Assembly: GCA_002339805.1 (NCBI GenBank)
Contig: DDKW01000046.1
Location: 1 to 20,722 of the forward strand
Source of the DNA: Dehalococcoidia bacterium UBA2588
GTDB lineage: Bacteria > Chloroflexota > Dehalococcoidia > Lucifugimonadales > UBA3495
Direction of reading: 5' to 3'
DNA: 20,722 nucleotides
Both the position numbers and the translations under genes were made by a program. Below are positions 14,286-20,722 of the stretch, one piece after another (the stretch's first letter is position 1; each line of letters opens with the position of its first letter). The notes below the pieces were generated by a model. The model was given only the letters and a program-made list of their open reading frames with translations, did not search any database and was not told the DNA's origin.

Positions 14286-15486
14286 CTTACTGGTCAATCA
14301 ACAAGCGGACTTTCAATTCGGTGACATCTCTCAATTATCCCTTTACATTCACATCCCGTTCTGTAAAACCAAATGTGGGTACTGTGACTTCAACACTTAT
14401 CAAGGCATCGAAGATTTAATGCCAGATTATATAAATTCATTATGCATAGATATTAAAAATTGGCTCTCCACAATTAAATATCCATATATCAACACAATTT
14501 TTTTTGGAGGAGGAACACCTTCATTAATGAGCCAAACCCAAGTTCAGCAAGTCCTAAACACTATAAATTCTTACGGAAATGTTGCTCCCAATGCTGAGAT
14601 CACTCTTGAATCAAATCCTGACGATTTAACTTTTGAAAAATGCCAAGAATTCTACGACAGCGGAATTAACAGGCTCAGTATTGGGATCCAAAGCTTGCAA
14701 AATAATCTCCTTACTATTCTTAACAGAAGGCATTCTAATTCTCAAGCCGTGCAAGCGATCAAAAATGGGCAAGCCGCAGGATTTACTAATATCAGCGGAG
14801 ACTTGATGTATGGCCTTCCTAATCAGAAAACTTCAGATTGGGAGAACACCCTAAAAGAATTATCGCAAACTGAACCCATGCACATATCAATGTACAGCCT
14901 GACTATTGAAGAAGGGACACCTTTCCATAAAATGTTTAGATCGGGGTCTATAAAATTACCTCAAGATGATGAAATCGCAGACATGTATGCTTGGGCTCAA
15001 CAATTCTTGCATTTAAACGGATACCAACAATACGAAATTTCTAATTGGTGTCAGCCAGAGCATGAATCTATCCATAATTTAGTCTACTGGAAAAGAAAGC
15101 CTTACATAGGAATCGGACCGGGCGCTCATTCTAATTTGGGTAACGTAAGATACTGGAATATCAAATCTCCCTCAAAATACATACAAAGTATTTCACCAAA
15201 CCAGACGCTGAACTCTCTTATCACTGAAAACCCTATAATTGAAGATTATGAGATTCTAACGGACAAACAAATTGCCTCAGAACTTATGTTCCTTGGACTT
15301 AGGTTAAGTGAAGGAATAGACTGTAAGCTGTATTATCAAGATTACGGATTAGATTTAATGCAAATATTTGCACCAGAGATCGAGAAGCTCAAAGACGACA
15401 ACCTGATCGAGGTTTCAAATAGCATAATAAAAATATCAGCTTCTAAGATTTTTATTGCAAATCGTATTTTCGAAGAGTTTATATAG
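14278..15486 (+). CDS. hemW: HemW radical SAM heme chaperone (HemN-like)
   Basis: Radical SAM protein of the HemW/HemN family. HemW binds heme and is thought to deliver it to respiratory enzymes; many are misnamed coproporphyrinogen III oxidase. The [4Fe-4S] motif is CKTKCGYC with Cys29, Cys33 and Cys36 inside LYIHIPFCKTKCGYCDFNTY. Further radical SAM marks are GGGTPS (about 77-82) and NRLSIGIQS, and a winged-helix HemN_C domain fills the C-terminal third. At 402 aa it matches HemW, which is shorter than true HemN and lacks the HemN N-terminal extension. AAAAGGGA precedes the ATG at good spacing. It overlaps the membrane-protein gene by 8 nt, and selB follows 11 nt downstream. Confidence 0.9.
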   Translation: MSNLLVNQQADFQFGDISQLSLYIHIPFCKTKCGYCDFNTYQGIEDLMPDYINSLCIDIKNWLSTIKYPYINTIFFGGGTPSLMSQTQVQQVLNTINSYGNVAPNAEITLESNPDDLTFEKCQEFYDSGINRLSIGIQSLQNNLLTILNRRHSNSQAVQAIKNGQAAGFTNISGDLMYGLPNQKTSDWENTLKELSQTEPMHISMYSLTIEEGTPFHKMFRSGSIKLPQDDEIADMYAWAQQFLHLNGYQQYEISNWCQPEHESIHNLVYWKRKPYIGIGPGAHSNLGNVRYWNIKSPSKYIQSISPNQTLNSLITENPIIEDYEILTDKQIASELMFLGLRLSEGIDCKLYYQDYGLDLMQIFAPEIEKLKDDNLIEVSNSIIKISASKIFIANRIFEEFI

Positions 15487-15497
15487 GACTATGTAAA

Positions 15498-17384
15498 ATG
15501 TTTGTATTGGGCACAGCAGGTCATGTTGATCACGGGAAATCCTCCCTGGTGAAAGCCTTAACTAATATCGACCCAGACAGATTGCCAGAAGAAAAAGCAC
15601 GTGCAATGACGGTAGATCTCGGATTTGCTGACCTAACTCTACCTTCTGGAAGACACGTTAGCATCATAGATGTCCCTGGGCATGAAAGGTTCATTAAAAA
15701 TATGCTAAGCGGAGTTGGAAGTATTGATCTAGCTCTCTTAATTATTGCAGCAGATGAAAGCGTCATGCCTCAAACCACAGAGCATTTATCAATCTTAGAC
15801 ACTTTAAAAGTGACAAATGCAATAGTAGTGATAACTAAAGCAGACCTAGCTGATGATGAAATGCTATTAATAGTCAGAGAAGATATCTCTGACACTTTAC
15901 AAGGAACTTCATTAGAGGGATCCCCAATATTAAATGTATCTTCAACCACACTGGAAGGACTTGAAGAGCTCAAAATTCAAATAGACAAAAATTTGGATAT
16001 GTCCGGTGAAAGATCAGGATTCAAGTCTCCTAGACTTCCAATAGATCGTTGTTTTTCCATAACAGGATTTGGCACCATTGTTACCGGAACATTAATAGAC
16101 GGCCCTTTCCGTGTCTCTCAAGAAGTGGAAATTGCAAACACTGGTGTAAAAGGACGAATCCGTGGTTTACAATCTCACAGCGAATCAGTCGATCAATCGG
16201 ATCCTGGGGTACGGCTTGCTGTGAATGTTTCTGGGTTATCTACAGAAAATATAAACCGAGGAGATGTATTAACTATTCCTGGATGGCTGAACACCACTAA
16301 AATAATCGATGTGGAGCTATCTATATCAAAAATGTCGCCACAATCCCTAAAGCATAATCAAGGAATTACATTCCATGCCTTCACCAGTGAGAGTAATGCT
16401 CGAGTCAGAATACTAGATAACACATTGCTAAACCCTGGAGACACAGGTTGGTGTCAAATACTATTAGAAAATCCGCTCCCAATCCTCAAAGGTGATTCAT
16501 TCATAATACGATCATCAGAATACACCTTAGGTGGTGGAGAAATATTAGATCCTGCTCCAAGAAAACGACATAAACGTTTTGATGACAGCGTCATCGATCG
16601 ATTCATGACTATACACTTAGGAAGTCCGAAAGAATTGATTCTTGATACCTTAAGAGATAACGGCGCTATGTCCCTAGAAGAAATTTCAACAAAAGTGAAC
16701 TCTACTTTGCCTGACTGTGAACATGAATTGGCCAAGATGCTCGAAACTGAAGAAATCATTATTTGCGAAACTTCAAACAGATCAGGAAGAAACCAAATTA
16801 CAGAAGGAACTATCTTTGCATCAGATACCTGGAATAACCTCAAATCTCAATCCATAGCAATGCTCTCAGACTATCACGCCACCTACCCCCTGAGGCCCGG
16901 CATTCCTAATCAAGAATTCCGTAATCGAATAAAACTTGCAGCACACTCAATTGAATCAATTTTCTTACGGCTATCTCTAGAAAACATATTACGTAACCAA
17001 AATGGATTTCTTAGCCTGCCAGAATTCAATCCTACTCTGCAAAATGAAGCTCTGGAAGAAGCTACCCGTTACCTTGAAGCCCTCAACCTTGCCCCATTCA
17101 GCCCTCCGACAGAACTCGCTATAAACACCGAAATACAATCGCTATTATTGTCGGAAGGCAAAATCATCAAAATAGCTGAAGGGTTATTTTTCCATACGGA
17201 TGCCTATATCAAAATGAAAGATCAAATATCAAATTACCTCTCCCAACATGAAACAATCACCGTAGCAGAAGCCCGAACTTTATTTGATAGTTCGAGGAAA
17301 TATATACTTCCTGTCTTAGAATACTTCGATGATCATAAATTCACCAGACGAGATGGAGATGTGAGAAGGTTAATCAAATCATGA
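15498..17384 (+). CDS. selB: selenocysteine-specific elongation factor SelB
   Basis: GTPase that delivers selenocysteinyl-tRNA to the ribosome at UGA codons marked by a SECIS hairpin. The G-domain motifs are GHVDHGKS (8-15), switch-I Thr38 in AMTVDLGFAD, DVPGHE (58-63) and TKAD (113-116). The segment LPIDRCFSITGFGTIVTGT (180-198) carries Asp183/Arg184, matching the selenocysteine-pocket residues of bacterial SelB rather than the EF-Tu sequence. The last 250 or so residues form the expected winged-helix repeats, and the final one (VAEARTLFDSSRKYILPVLE..., then TRRDGDVRRL) closely fits the mRNA-binding WH4. At 628 aa it is full length. It lies 11 nt after hemW and shares ATGA with nurA. No selA, selD or tRNA-Sec gene is within the window. 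Confidence 0.95.
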   Translation: MFVLGTAGHVDHGKSSLVKALTNIDPDRLPEEKARAMTVDLGFADLTLPSGRHVSIIDVPGHERFIKNMLSGVGSIDLALLIIAADESVMPQTTEHLSILDTLKVTNAIVVITKADLADDEMLLIVREDISDTLQGTSLEGSPILNVSSTTLEGLEELKIQIDKNLDMSGERSGFKSPRLPIDRCFSITGFGTIVTGTLIDGPFRVSQEVEIANTGVKGRIRGLQSHSESVDQSDPGVRLAVNVSGLSTENINRGDVLTIPGWLNTTKIIDVELSISKMSPQSLKHNQGITFHAFTSESNARVRILDNTLLNPGDTGWCQILLENPLPILKGDSFIIRSSEYTLGGGEILDPAPRKRHKRFDDSVIDRFMTIHLGSPKELILDTLRDNGAMSLEEISTKVNSTLPDCEHELAKMLETEEIIICETSNRSGRNQITEGTIFASDTWNNLKSQSIAMLSDYHATYPLRPGIPNQEFRNRIKLAAHSIESIFLRLSLENILRNQNGFLSLPEFNPTLQNEALEEATRYLEALNLAPFSPPTELAINTEIQSLLLSEGKIIKIAEGLFFHTDAYIKMKDQISNYLSQHETITVAEARTLFDSSRKYILPVLEYFDDHKFTRRDGDVRRLIKS

Positions 17385-18589
17385 GTTTAGATCTGCCTAA
17401 AATTTCAGGCACGCTTGCAAACGCTATGTCTACGTACACATTAGACAAAGTTTCACAAGCGAATAACTTAAAATCTATTATTGAATTCGCCAGTAATGTC
17501 GATTCTAAAACCGCCATTGAATCTACTCGTTATTCCAATGTCCGGCCTTACCTGAAGGCCGAAGTAATAGATCAGATAATTGGCGCGTATGCTGTTCCAA
17601 ACACACCTAAATCATGGAATGTGTTATCTACCGACGGATCTCATATAGATATCGATCGCCATCTACCAATCCCATGTAGCCTGATAAACACAGGTACATG
17701 CTACATCTCTTATGGTGAAGATCCGGAAGCTAAGCTGAGCAATGAACCTTCATTAAAGTTACATCAAGAAGAAATGTATATACATAATCCTCACAATGAT
17801 AACGAAACCGAATTACTAACTGGAAATTTATTAAGTATTGAACGGGGCATAATAGAAATACGGACGCTGTTAGAACAAATCAAATCAATAAAGAATAATC
17901 TGCCAACTTTAGCCTTAGTAGATGGTTCTTTAATCCTGTGGGGTTTATCTGGACAAACATACAGATCTTTTGTAGTGGATCACTTCGTTAAGCTAGGATT
18001 AATAAGTTTGCTAGAAAAACTGAAAGAGTTATCCACAAATAGCAAGATAACCATAGCAGCATATATTTCTATGCCTAGATCTACGGAGGTTATAAATGCC
18101 ATCAGAACCATTTCATGCCCTCAGACTTCGGAATTCTGTGGAGAGCGGTGTAGTAGCCATCAATCACAAACTGAACCATGTTCAAGTACCAATGGCTTGC
18201 TAGATAAAGACATATTCGACATTTACTTAAAGCCCGGAGAGAGATCCCCAATCTACAAATCTCAATCATCAATCCCTATAATGCATTACGGAGATCATCA
18301 CACCTATTTTTATTACCTTCATACCGGAAATGAAATTGCACGTATCGAAATCCCTGAATGGATTGCTGTTAATACAGAATTGTTAAGTTTGAATCATTCC
18401 TTAATATATGACCAATGTAAACGAGGACAAGGATACCCTGTATCCATATCAGAAGCTCATGAACAGGCTGTACTGAGCGGTAGAGACCGTGAGTTATTTA
18501 AAAGCTTAGTAATCCAATTAGCTCATCAAAACAATTTAGACACTCGATCTTCTCAAAAAGACCGGTCTAAACAAACCCCTTGGTTGTAA
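17381..18589 (+). CDS. nurA: NurA-domain nuclease with a Cys4 insertion
   Basis: Nuclease of the NurA family, which with the HerA helicase resects DNA ends in archaea and some bacteria. Five residues line up with the manganese site of Pyrococcus NurA (Asp58, Glu114, Asp133, Tyr291, His299, as I recall it): Asp85 in STDGSHID, Glu154 in ERGIIEIR, Asp181 in VDGSL, Tyr352 in GYPVSIS and His360 in EAHEQA. The Tyr-His spacing of 8 is identical. Between the second and third core blocks is a cysteine cluster, C246-X6-C253-X3-C257-X9-C267, in a hydrophilic loop; it could hold zinc or Fe-S. The 402-aa length is slightly above archaeal NurA. It starts inside the selB stop (ATGA). No herA gene is in the window. 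Its end lies 9 nt from the convergent protease gene. Confidence 0.88.
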   Translation: MSLDLPKISGTLANAMSTYTLDKVSQANNLKSIIEFASNVDSKTAIESTRYSNVRPYLKAEVIDQIIGAYAVPNTPKSWNVLSTDGSHIDIDRHLPIPCSLINTGTCYISYGEDPEAKLSNEPSLKLHQEEMYIHNPHNDNETELLTGNLLSIERGIIEIRTLLEQIKSIKNNLPTLALVDGSLILWGLSGQTYRSFVVDHFVKLGLISLLEKLKELSTNSKITIAAYISMPRSTEVINAIRTISCPQTSEFCGERCSSHQSQTEPCSSTNGLLDKDIFDIYLKPGERSPIYKSQSSIPIMHYGDHHTYFYYLHTGNEIARIEIPEWIAVNTELLSLNHSLIYDQCKRGQGYPVSISEAHEQAVLSGRDRELFKSLVIQLAHQNNLDTRSSQKDRSKQTPWL

Positions 18590-18598
18590 AATACATAA

Positions 18599-19651
18599 TC
18601 AATAGTTATTAGTGAGTATATGAAAGTCCTCTTCTTTCTTAACGCCTCCAATCAAAGACAAGAATGAATATAAATCAGGGCTTATATTCCGCATCATCTG
18701 GAGGCGTGGATAAATACCAGACGAGGAAACAGGATCGTCTCCATACATTCCATGAAAGGCATAATAAGCCTGATTTAATCTCCTAATCGAATACCCTGAT
18801 TCAGCTAAATTATTCCTCTGTTGGCCCATGTATTTTTCAGCCTTATCGATGAGTCCTCCTGCCAACATTATCTCAACCTCTGTTCTAATCATTCCCAAAA
18901 ACTCACGATGCTGCGTTACATCAATTCGTTTTGTTAATTCAAACTGGTTATTAATGCATTTAGGGATACGAGCAGCAGCTTTTAGCCCCAGCTCATTTCC
19001 TACCAATTGAGCAACATTCTCGTTTAACTCTCTCATAAATTGCTCGCCGAAATATCTCCTTCCTAGGGGGGTCAATATTAGTCTATGATGAATCCATTCA
19101 TGGGCCGCTGTTGTTAACGTTGTAATCACATTACTGTCATCATCAATTATGCTAGGGTACAGAGCCAATCCACCTAGCTTAACAATCAAAACAGACTTCC
19201 CTGTCAATTGTTCCAGATCTTTTTCAAGGGCAAGTATTTCTGCTATATTAATCGCTGGAATTAAGAGTCTTGTTTCTTCTAATAAAATCTGATGCCTAGG
19301 AGAAATCACTAGCAAGTTTGGGGCACTCTCAATTGAAAAACTCAACGGAGGAAAGATATTATAAAACCCGCTATCACGTATAGTTTCACTCAAAACATAT
19401 TTCAAAAACATGTTTTCCTCCGCTTCAGAAATAGCAAGCAAGTAAGCCTTGGAAGGGTCATATAATTCGCCGTCAAGCCCTAAACAATAATTCCCATCTA
19501 GTGGTTCTTTTTGCTCATTCCAAAAATGTCTAAACTCCCAGGAAGCAATATTAAATTTATATGGAGCTACAGCTTTTGCGATGGAATCTACCACATCAGG
19601 AATGAAAAACAAAACTACAATGAATAGAATCAGACAGGCTCTATTTTTCAT
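18599..19651 (-). CDS. membrane-anchored gluzincin-type zinc metallopeptidase
   Basis: Unnamed 350-aa predicted metalloprotease. A hydrophobic N-terminal segment (LILFIVVLFFIPDVV, about 7-21) after a Lys/Arg start is an uncleaved signal anchor or signal peptide, placing the rest outside the membrane. The zinc site is AAHEWIHH (182-189), an HExxH motif with His184, Glu185 and His188; Glu211 in ELNENVAQ, 23 residues later, is a good third ligand of the gluzincin pattern. A later segment, YYAFHGMYGDDPVSSSGIYPRL (296-317), looks like a conserved substrate-side loop. The arrangement recalls putative aminopeptidases of PF10023, but I do not claim membership. The ATG lacks a clear ribosome site (upstream CCATAG). 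The gene is convergent with nurA and divergent from the MaoC pair. Confidence 0.78.
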   Translation of the reverse strand: MKNRACLILFIVVLFFIPDVVDSIAKAVAPYKFNIASWEFRHFWNEQKEPLDGNYCLGLDGELYDPSKAYLLAISEAEENMFLKYVLSETIRDSGFYNIFPPLSFSIESAPNLLVISPRHQILLEETRLLIPAINIAEILALEKDLEQLTGKSVLIVKLGGLALYPSIIDDDSNVITTLTTAAHEWIHHRLILTPLGRRYFGEQFMRELNENVAQLVGNELGLKAAARIPKCINNQFELTKRIDVTQHREFLGMIRTEVEIMLAGGLIDKAEKYMGQQRNNLAESGYSIRRLNQAYYAFHGMYGDDPVSSSGIYPRLQMMRNISPDLYSFLSLIGGVKKEEDFHILTNNY

Positions 19652-19688
19652 CTATGGACACTCGAACAATAGCACTCGTTGCATCATC

Positions 19689-19757
19689 TGACCTTAACTG
19701 TAGTTTATCTTGACATCAATTAAATTTTAACTGTAGACTTCCTCTGATATAAGGTCA
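19689..19757. promoter_or_regulatory. structured regulatory region: 10-bp direct repeat and 8-bp inverted repeat around a promoter
   Basis: TTAACTGTAG occurs twice on the plus strand, at 19694-19703 and 19727-19736, 33 bp apart (about three helical turns). TGACCTTA at 19689-19696 and TAAGGTCA at 19750-19757 form an exact inverted repeat that brackets them. The promoter below lies between and partly under these elements. This looks like a candidate transcription-factor binding region in the 123-nt gap between the protease and MaoC genes. Confidence 0.4.
19710..19739 (+). promoter_or_regulatory. sigma70-like promoter of the FAS1-like/MaoC/SDR genes
   Basis: A perfect TTGACA (19710-19715) is followed after 18 nt by TAGACT (19734-19739), matching four of six -10 bases. 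The second TTAACTGTAG repeat overlaps this -10, so a bound protein would block polymerase. AGGGG at 19765-19769 then serves as ribosome site 5 nt before the ATG at 19775. Confidence 0.45.
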
Positions 19758-19774
19758 ATTATATAGGGGCAACG

Positions 19775-20227
19775 ATGGCAAACAGTTTTCTCACAGACAA
19801 AATGATTAAAGACACTATAGGGAGACAAAGTCCCCCTGTCAGACTAAACGTAGAAACTGGAGCAATTATCAAATTTGCGCAGGCCATAGATGACCCAAAT
19901 CCCATGTGGAATGATGAAGCTGCTGCTAGATCTGGACCTAATGGAGGAATAGTTGCTCCACCAACATTTTTGAGATCCCTGGGACAAGTCCGTGCAGACT
20001 TTCCTTTCGATATGCCATTTGATCGCGCCTTAGACGGAGGAAGTGATTGGGAATATTTCTTTCCTGTTAGGCCCGGAGACGATATTACAGCTATCGCTAC
20101 AATTATAGATATTAACGAAAGAGAAGGCCGATTAGGAACCATGATTTTTACCAAGACCACGGTTGAATATAAAAATCAACTAGCCCAAACCGTAGCTACC
20201 CAAACCAATACTTCCATAAGATATTAA
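19775..20227 (+). CDS. FAS1-like dehydratase-domain protein (MaoC N-terminal type hotdog)
   Basis: Hotdog-fold protein of the MaoC_dehydrat_N type, 150 aa. Family marks are FAQAIDDPNPMWNDEAAARSG (34-54), GGIVAPPTFLRS (57-68) and WEYFFPVRPGDDI in the second half. In such two-subunit enoyl-CoA hydratases this type usually pairs with a MaoC-like subunit carrying the Asp/His active site. The next gene, 14 nt downstream, is just such a MaoC subunit, so a heteromeric (R)-type enoyl-CoA hydratase is likely. An AGGGG ribosome site sits 5 nt before the ATG. The acyl-CoA substrate is unknown. Confidence 0.88.
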   Translation: MANSFLTDKMIKDTIGRQSPPVRLNVETGAIIKFAQAIDDPNPMWNDEAAARSGPNGGIVAPPTFLRSLGQVRADFPFDMPFDRALDGGSDWEYFFPVRPGDDITAIATIIDINEREGRLGTMIFTKTTVEYKNQLAQTVATQTNTSIRY

Positions 20228-20241
20228 CCTCAAGGAATAAC

Positions 20242-20670
20242 ATGTCAAAACAAATATATTGGTCAGAACTCGAAGAAGGCCAGGAATTACCAACTTTAGT
20301 AAAGCACCCAACAACAAGACAACTAGTAATGTATGCAGGGGCATCTGGTGACTACTATGAAATTCACTACGATAAAGATTATGCAATCAACAACAATCTT
20401 CCCGGCCCTATTTTACATGGCGCTCTAAAAAATGCTTTCCTTGGACAATTAATCACCGAATGGATATCCCCACAAGGAGTATTGCGTAAACTAGGATGCC
20501 AATACAGAGGAATGGACGTTCCAGGAGATACCATTTTAGGCAAAGGCATCATAACCCGAAAATATATTTCAAATGGTTGCCATCTTATAGATTGCGAAAT
20601 ATGGCTGGAAAATCCCAATGGAGAAAAAACGACACCTGGCACAGCAACTTTCGAGTTGCCAATTAAATAA
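20242..20670 (+). CDS. MaoC-like enoyl-CoA hydratase subunit
   Basis: Hotdog-fold hydratase, 142 aa. The hydratase-2 signature is present as YAGASGDYYEIHYDKDYA (31-48), with Asp37 and His42 in the catalytic positions, followed by the substrate-loop pattern GPILHGALKNAFLGQL (55-70). The N-terminal WSELEEGQELPTLVK strand is typical. With the preceding FAS1-like protein it should form a two-subunit hydratase adding water to a trans-2-enoyl-CoA. CAAGGA precedes the ATG. A short-chain dehydrogenase begins 16 nt downstream, which would oxidise the resulting 3-hydroxyacyl-CoA; this stepwise role is inference. Confidence 0.9.
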   Translation: MSKQIYWSELEEGQELPTLVKHPTTRQLVMYAGASGDYYEIHYDKDYAINNNLPGPILHGALKNAFLGQLITEWISPQGVLRKLGCQYRGMDVPGDTILGKGIITRKYISNGCHLIDCEIWLENPNGEKTTPGTATFELPIK

Positions 20671-20686
20671 AACACGAGGAATTCAT

Positions 20687-20722
20687 ATGAATGACAGCTT
20701 AAAAGATAAAGTAGCGATAGTA
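20687..20722 (+). CDS. 5' end of a short-chain dehydrogenase/reductase (partial)
   Basis: The last 12 codons of the window read MNDSLKDKVAIV, the standard opening strand of SDR enzymes just before the TGxxxGxG NAD(P)-binding loop, which lies beyond the edge. CGAGGA sits 7 nt before the ATG. It is 16 nt after the MaoC gene, so it probably belongs to the same operon. Only the first strand is visible, so confidence in the family is fair rather than high. Confidence 0.7.
   Translation, partial: MNDSLKDKVAIV

Noticed and set aside
18570..18600. Possible terminator hairpin (ACCCC..GGTTG) at the end of nurA
   Set aside because: The stem needs a bulge, is very short and lies inside the coding region without a T-run.
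1..20722. Mobile elements, CRISPR arrays, tRNA or rRNA genes, phage genes
   Set aside because: No transposase, integrase, regularly spaced repeats, tRNA cloverleaf or rRNA sequence was recognised; gene content and base composition look uniform across the window.

Overview
The window reads as a compact, AT-rich bacterial chromosome segment with ordinary housekeeping and catabolic genes. I see no phage, transposon, integrase, rRNA, tRNA or CRISPR signature. The mix of genes points to an aerobic, free-living marine heterotroph of the Chloroflexota (SAR202/Dehalococcoidia-like). That mix is an enolase-superfamily enzyme, a PIG-L deacetylase, NIPSNAP, an acyl-CoA-dehydrogenase-like flavoprotein, a cyclase-family hydrolase, a CocE-type hydrolase, a FAS1-like/MaoC pair plus SDR, and HemW-SelB-NurA. 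The taxon is an inference from gene content, not proven by any marker here.

Layout. (a) 2-121 may be the 3' end of a gene entering from the left. (b) 180-1289 (-) is a class V aminotransferase, divergent from a UvrD/PcrA helicase (1403-3607, +) and a GNAT acyltransferase (3627-4076, +). (c) 6219 down to 4078 (-) is a tight three-gene operon: PIG-L deacetylase, mandelate-racemase-type dehydratase, NIPSNAP protein. (d) 6314-6685 (+) is a degenerate hotdog-like protein, followed by a translationally coupled pair (7371-6692, -) of a small soluble protein and a three-helix membrane protein. (e) 7467-10260 (+) is a run of a cysteine-less rhodanese, an acyl-CoA-dehydrogenase-like enzyme, a cyclase-family hydrolase and a diverged HAM1/ITPase-like protein. 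It converges on and overlaps an MFS transporter (11509-10235, -). (f) 11670-18589 (+) is six closely packed genes: CocE-like hydrolase, gluconate-dehydrogenase-subunit-3-like protein, YkvA-like membrane protein, hemW, selB and nurA, with gaps of -8 to +17 nt. (g) 19651-18599 (-) is a membrane-anchored gluzincin metalloprotease. It is divergent from a FAS1-like/MaoC hydratase pair (19775-20670, +) and the first codons of an SDR (20687-).

How the genes work together. SelB implies that this organism decodes UGA as selenocysteine, although no Sec-containing gene is visible here. The minus-strand operon (c) and the flavoprotein/cyclase run (e) look catabolic, and the final FAS1-like/MaoC/SDR set is a hydratase-dehydrogenase module for acyl-CoA chemistry. 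NurA and UvrD are DNA-processing enzymes but are not adjacent. Convergent genes abut within 1-9 nt or overlap by 26 nt, with no recognisable terminators, so the genome is strongly streamlined. The points most worth a second look are enzymes that keep their fold but lose a key residue (rhodanese, enolase family, HAM1, hotdog), a Cys4 insert in NurA, and two structured intergenic promoter regions.
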